In this document: piece by piece, positions 36,547 through 40,598 of the stretch
Layout of the letters: each line of letters begins with the position of its first letter
Position numbering within the stretch: position 1 is the first letter of the stretch
DNA from: Condylostoma magnum
Lineage: Eukaryota; Ciliophora; Heterotrichea; Heterotrichida; Condylostomatidae
Reading direction: 5' to 3'
Assembly: GCA_920105805.1 (NCBI GenBank)
Contig: CAKKTI010000025.1
Location: 1-40,598 of the forward strand
Length of the DNA: 40,598 nucleotides
Notes under the pieces: generated by a model
The model's input: only the letters and a program-made list of their open reading frames with translations
Told to the model about the DNA's origin: nothing
Databases searched by the model: none
Made by a program: the position numbers and the translations under genes

Positions 36547-38007
36547 ATGGGCTGCGGTATAGGCAAAACACGCTGTTTGAGGAAAAGTGATGCTAAGATT
36601 GAGAGAGTTGAGCAAATTAAAGTAGAACCCTCTATGTTTGTAACATAAAGCAGCAAAAAATTCACGGATGTTTATAGATTAGGGGATATTATCGGAGGAG
36701 GAGCCTTTGGAGAGGTAAGGCTATGTATGAATAGAGAAACAAAGGCTAGAAGAGCGGTTAAAATATGCAGGAAAGATACTTTTGATACTGAGGACTAGCG
36801 AAGTAAGTGGGTTAATGAAATCTAAGTACTGAAAACCCTTGATCACCCTAATATTGTTAGAATATACGAGTTTTCAGAGGACTCCAAGAGGTTTTTTATA
36901 GTAATGGAGTTATGTAAGGGAGGAGAGCTGTTTGAGGAAATAGTAAAGCGATAGTTTTTCTCAGAGTCCCAAGCATCGTTAATAATGGGGCAAATTTTAT
37001 CATGTGTATCATACCTGCATTCAAAAGGGATAATACACAGGGACTTAAAGCCAGAGAATATACTGCTAGAGGATAAGAATGATATTTTAAACATAAAATT
37101 AATTGATTTCGGAACAGCTATAAGAAATGAAGCCAGAGGTAAGATAAAGGGAGCTATTGGTACAGCGTATTATATAGCACCAGAGGTTATATGTGGAGCA
37201 TATGATGAAAAGTGTGATCTATGGAGCTGTGGAGTTATTATGTATGTACTGTTATCCGGAACAGCACCATTTGAAGGGCAGACGGACAGTGAGATTATTG
37301 ATAACGTTAAAAATGGAGAGTATTCTTTAAGTGGAAGGCAATGGAACAGTATTTCAAAAGGAGCCAAAGAATTAATCTCAAATCTAATTGCTCCTGTGAA
37401 ATAAAGATTCACAGCACAGTAGGCATTATAAGACTAATGGATTTTGTAGTATAGAAATAGAGAATTAAGTGATAGTATTATATAATCTTCTATGACTAAT
37501 CTGAGATAATTTACTTAATAGAGTAAATTAAGAGATGCTGTACATACTTTCATAACAACCCATTTACTGAATGTTTCCGATACTAAAGAAATAAGGAATC
37601 TTTTCAGGAAAATAGATACAAATGGAGACGGAAAATTATCACGAGAAGAGCTGTTAGACCACTTTAATGAAATAGAGGGAATTTTAGACCCCGGATAAGA
37701 AGTTGATAAAATTATGTCATAGGTTGACTCAGATAACAACGGATATATTGACTATACAGAGTTCATCAAAGCTACAATTGATGTTAAGAAAGTTCTTAAC
37801 TCAAGTAATCTCAGAATAGCATTCAATATGTTTGATAGTGATTAAAGTGGCTATATATCAGCCCTGGAGCTTAAAAAAGTACTAGCTTCAGAAATAGCAT
37901 CAGATGAGTCAGTTTGGCAAAATATAATTGAATAAGTTGATTAGAATGGAGACGGAGAAATCGATTTTGAGGAGTTCAAGAACATTATAATTAATAATCT
38001 TAATTAA
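36547..38007 (+). CDS. Calcium-dependent protein kinase (CDPK)
   Basis: This 486-residue kinase starts MGCGIGK (Gly2 for myristoylation, Cys3 for palmitoylation), so a membrane location is likely. The core has GGGAFGEV, RRAVKIC, IHRDLKPEN at about 163, LIDFGTA and GTAYYIAPE. Then come a junction and four canonical EF-hands: DTNGDGKLSREE (about 357), DSDNNGYIDYTE (about 393), DSDQSGYISALE (about 429) and DQNGDGEIDFEE (about 465). All four loops keep the acidic residues at 1, 3 (or Asn), 5 and 12, so Ca2+ activation is expected. In ciliates these kinases act in ciliary and secretory Ca2+ responses. Gln at EF-hand position DQ is TAA/TAG. The stop is TAA 38005-38007 or 38011-38013. Confidence 0.95.
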
Positions 38008-38015
38008 TTTTAAAA

Positions 38016-39578
38016 ATGAATTTAAGAGATAGCTTCACTAACTTGTTAGCTGAGACTAGCGATTTGCTGGAAAAATCTACCGATAGATAATTAGATTAAG
38101 ATGAGTCTGGAATGCGGGACACTTTATTAGTAAAATGTAGAGATTGCATATAAAGTTTGCATAATGAGATTAATTAAGAAACTGAAGCTAGAATGGAGGC
38201 AGAAAGATGTGTAAAGGAACTAGAAATCAATAACGAACGCTTAAAAATGAAAAATGAGTAATTGCAATAGAAATGTGATAGATTAAATGAAGATTTAGAT
38301 AGTCTAAGCGCTGCTAATGACGCTTTAAAACGTGAAAATTTGGTATAGAGTAAAAATGACTGGGAGATTGTTGATGTTAAAAATTAGTTAAGGGCTAGGG
38401 AACAAGATATAGAGAAACTTAATAAAAAGATAAAGAATTTAACTGAAGAGCTGAACTAAGTGAATGAGGAAAATGATAAGTTAAGGTTTGATGTATAAAA
38501 TCTAGATGAGCAATTATAAGAAATTACTTTTAATACAAAACAATCACAAGAATCTGAGGTAAGATTCACTGACTCACTTAATTATACGTTTAAGAACAAA
38601 TTTAGTTCAGTAAAAGATCAAAGAGATGACATTCTGTAAGCTGTTAGTATAGTTGAAAAAGATGCAGAGAGGAAGGGGAAATTATATGATGAGATAAAAG
38701 AGGAAAATAAGTAATTAAGGTAAGAAATAAATGAAATTAATCAAAAGCTTGAAGAATACTACAAATCATACCCTATTTCAGATAGAAAACACAAAGCTGA
38801 ATTAGATTATTATAAAGAACAAACGTAAAAACTGTAATGAAAACTTGAAGATTATGCAAATCAAATACAAAGACTATAAGAGCAGTTGGGATACTAGTCT
38901 CAAGAAAACTCTAAGCTAAATTAGACATTAGGCCAGATGAAAATGACTATTAACAAATAAATTTAAGAGTCATACAGTTATAAAGATGAATAGTCGGAAT
39001 TATTTGACATGTAAACAGAATTAACTGATATTAAAAGAAAACTAACATAATAACTGCATAATGAACAGAAAAAGAGACTTTCTGAAAAAGAATCGTATAG
39101 AGATGCTCTAATTTCTGTAAAAGAGCAATTTAAAGGGAAAATGGCAGCAAAAGATAGTTAAATTAATCAATTAAAGAAAAGCAATTAAACTTTGATAGAA
39201 GAAAAGCAAACATTGTAAGACTAAGTATCAAAACTGTAAATAAGCACAGAAGAATCCGTAGATATATCCAAAGAAATCATAATAAAAAACTCAAATTAAA
39301 TAGCAGAATTGTCTTAAGAAGTTAAAATACAAAGAGAAAAAAGATTAGATGCATAACAATAATTACTAGATATAAAAAATTAGCTATATTACCAGCAAAA
39401 ACGATCAAACTGCTAATAAAAGCTAGAAAATGAGATACAATACCTATAACAATGACTTAGGAAACTCCAATAATCAAAAAAGCCAAAAACTGATAATATA
39501 AATAATCAAATAATCGATTGCTTATAGCACGTTATTTCAAGACTACATTCCAATGTTTTAGATAAAGTTAATATTTAA
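38016..39578 (+). CDS. Long coiled-coil protein
   Basis: This 520-residue protein is almost continuous coiled coil, rich in Glu, Lys, Gln, Asn and Leu, with a short non-helical N-terminus and a small break near residue 255 (YYKSYPISDRKH). There is no catalytic or membrane motif. It may belong to basal-body or axoneme-associated filaments; no family name is justified. Very many Gln are TAA or TAG, which in a standard code would leave no visible gene. The stop is TAA 39576-39578; further in-frame TAA follow at 39588 and 39597. It starts 8 bp after the CDPK stop. Confidence 0.82.
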
Positions 39579-39625
39579 TCATTTTTATAAATATCTAGTT
39601 AAAATAGAACCAGTTTTAAACTAAT

Positions 39626-40598
39626 ATGAATGGAATTTGCATTCAGGACATAATTTTATAAGAAGAAGTAGGCCGGGGAAGCTTCGGAGTAGTACATTTA
39701 GGAAAACTTCCAAATGAGTAAAAAGTTGTAGTAAAAAAGATCGATTTAGCACATCTTTCCATCAAAGGATAATTAGAAGCAAGTAATGAGGTTTAAATAC
39801 TAAAGAACCTACATCATCCTAACATAATTAAGTACTTTGGCTCTGATCTAAAAGACAATTTTTTGTCCATAGTGATGGAATATGCGGAAAAAAGAGATTT
39901 ACAGTATTTGATAAAGCAACATAGAACTTAAAACACTTTTATTTCTGAGGCGGCTATCTGAAAGTACTCGTATTAGCTATCACAAGCTATTGCATATTTA
40001 CACTCCAAGTAGATCATCCACAGGGATATTAAGTGTTTGAACATTTTGTTAACAGGTGATGATACTGTTAAACTAGCTGATATGGGAACTAGTAAGATTT
40101 TGAAATCTAAGTTATAGTTTTCTAGAGTTGGAACTCCTGGGTATTTAGCACCTGAAATCATCCTGAAATAACCTTATGATACTAAAGCTGATGTTTGGTC
40201 TTTAGGATGCGTTATTTACCAATTAGCTGCACTGTAACCACCTTTTAGAGGGGAAAACATAATTGAGTTAAGTTAGAGTATTGTAAACCATACTTAATAT
40301 CCTGTTTCAAATAGGTATTCAAAGGAACTACGGTAGTTGATTAATATGTTACTGCTGAAATAGCCGGAAAGAAGGCCTGATATACAGAATGTGCTGAGAT
40401 ATATAAGGAAGTAAAGAAAACTAGCGTAGTTATAAAAACGTTTAAAATTGTAAAGATAGAATAGCTCTGAAGTACTATAAGAATGTATATGTTTCTAGGC
40501 TTGTTAAATGAAGCAAAAAGATATAGTTTTAAGTGAAGAAGAACCTGAAATTCCTTAATTTAAAGCTATTTTTATATAGACCATAAGCCAAATACACA
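39626..40598 (+). CDS. NEK-like protein kinase, 3' partial
   Basis: The frame continues to the window edge (324 codons visible). The kinase domain starts at residue 14 with GRGSFGVVHLG, the catalytic Lys is in VVVKKID, the loop is IIHRDIKCLNILL, and GTPGYLAPEI and ADVWSLGCVIYQLA follow. These fit the NEK family, which controls cilia length and basal bodies. The usual DFG is DMG here (LADMGTSK); the metal-binding Asp is kept. Beyond residue 260 the tail is Gln-rich and helical. Trp is TGA in AAIWKYS and TGG in DVWSLG. Start context aatATGaat. Confidence 0.88.

Noticed and set aside
36365-36571. Minus-strand ORF of 68 codons in the PIERCE/CDPK gap
   Set aside because: It covers the CDPK start and the divergent gap; no protein-like pattern and no A-rich start context.

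Overview
The window reads as a macronuclear-type chromosome segment of a ciliate in which all three standard stop codons are also sense codons. In every confidently identified gene, in-frame TAA and TAG sit where Gln is expected. In-frame TGA sits where Trp is expected, for example in the pore Trp of two repeats of a four-domain channel and in the blade Trp of a WD40 protein. The same three codons also end genes. TGA ends the Rab11 gene right after its Cys-Cys tail and ends polyubiquitin after its last unit. TAG or TAA must end BBS1, its convergent coiled-coil neighbour, the channel and the PDE, because their frames hold no TGA before they run into an opposing gene. This is the Condylostoma-type code (NCBI table 28), so a heterotrich related to Condylostoma is the best guess. 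A karyorelict with UGA as its only stop does not fit. The DNA is AT-rich, no spliceosomal intron is visible, and gaps between genes are often 5 to 170 bp.

Layout. 1-1905: a 2H-phosphoesterase/ASCC1-like gene (5' part missing) and Rab11. 2032-7686: a large four-domain voltage-gated cation channel, tail-to-tail with a small unknown gene that diverges by 6 bp from a multi-pass membrane protein. 9118-10838: PP1 catalytic subunit and a possibly myristoylated unknown protein on the minus strand. 10926-13793: an MFS transporter, an FCP/SCP-like phosphatase and a BAP31-like ER protein in tandem. 13800-20185: two six-TM class I cyclic-nucleotide phosphodiesterases flanking a myristoylatable AGC kinase. 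20274-25006: a small 4-TM protein, polyubiquitin with a degenerate last unit, BBS1 and a minus-strand coiled-coil protein. 25007-32199: a P4-ATPase flippase, a small unknown minus gene, and a Cys-rich surface protein with 150-bp tandem repeats and two apparent +1 frame breaks. 32463-36371: a WD40 protein, a TMEM234 homologue, two unknown proteins and a PIERCE-type microtubule inner protein. 36547-40598: a CDPK, a coiled-coil protein and a NEK-like kinase cut by the window end.

The content is typical of a ciliated cell: cilium assembly and axoneme parts (BBS1, PIERCE, coiled-coils), Ca2+ and cyclic-nucleotide signalling (channel, CDPK, PDEs, AGC kinase, PP1), and membrane traffic (Rab11, P4-ATPase, BAP31). 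The most unusual aspect is how genes end. Convergent genes place their stop codons within a few bases of each other and sometimes overlap, so a position-dependent stop has to be recognised with the 3' end lying inside the neighbour's coding sequence. Because every frame is open under this code, start and stop calls rest on protein similarity, neighbour limits and start context (usually A-rich just before ATG). Several 3' ends have two candidate stops, noted in each entry.
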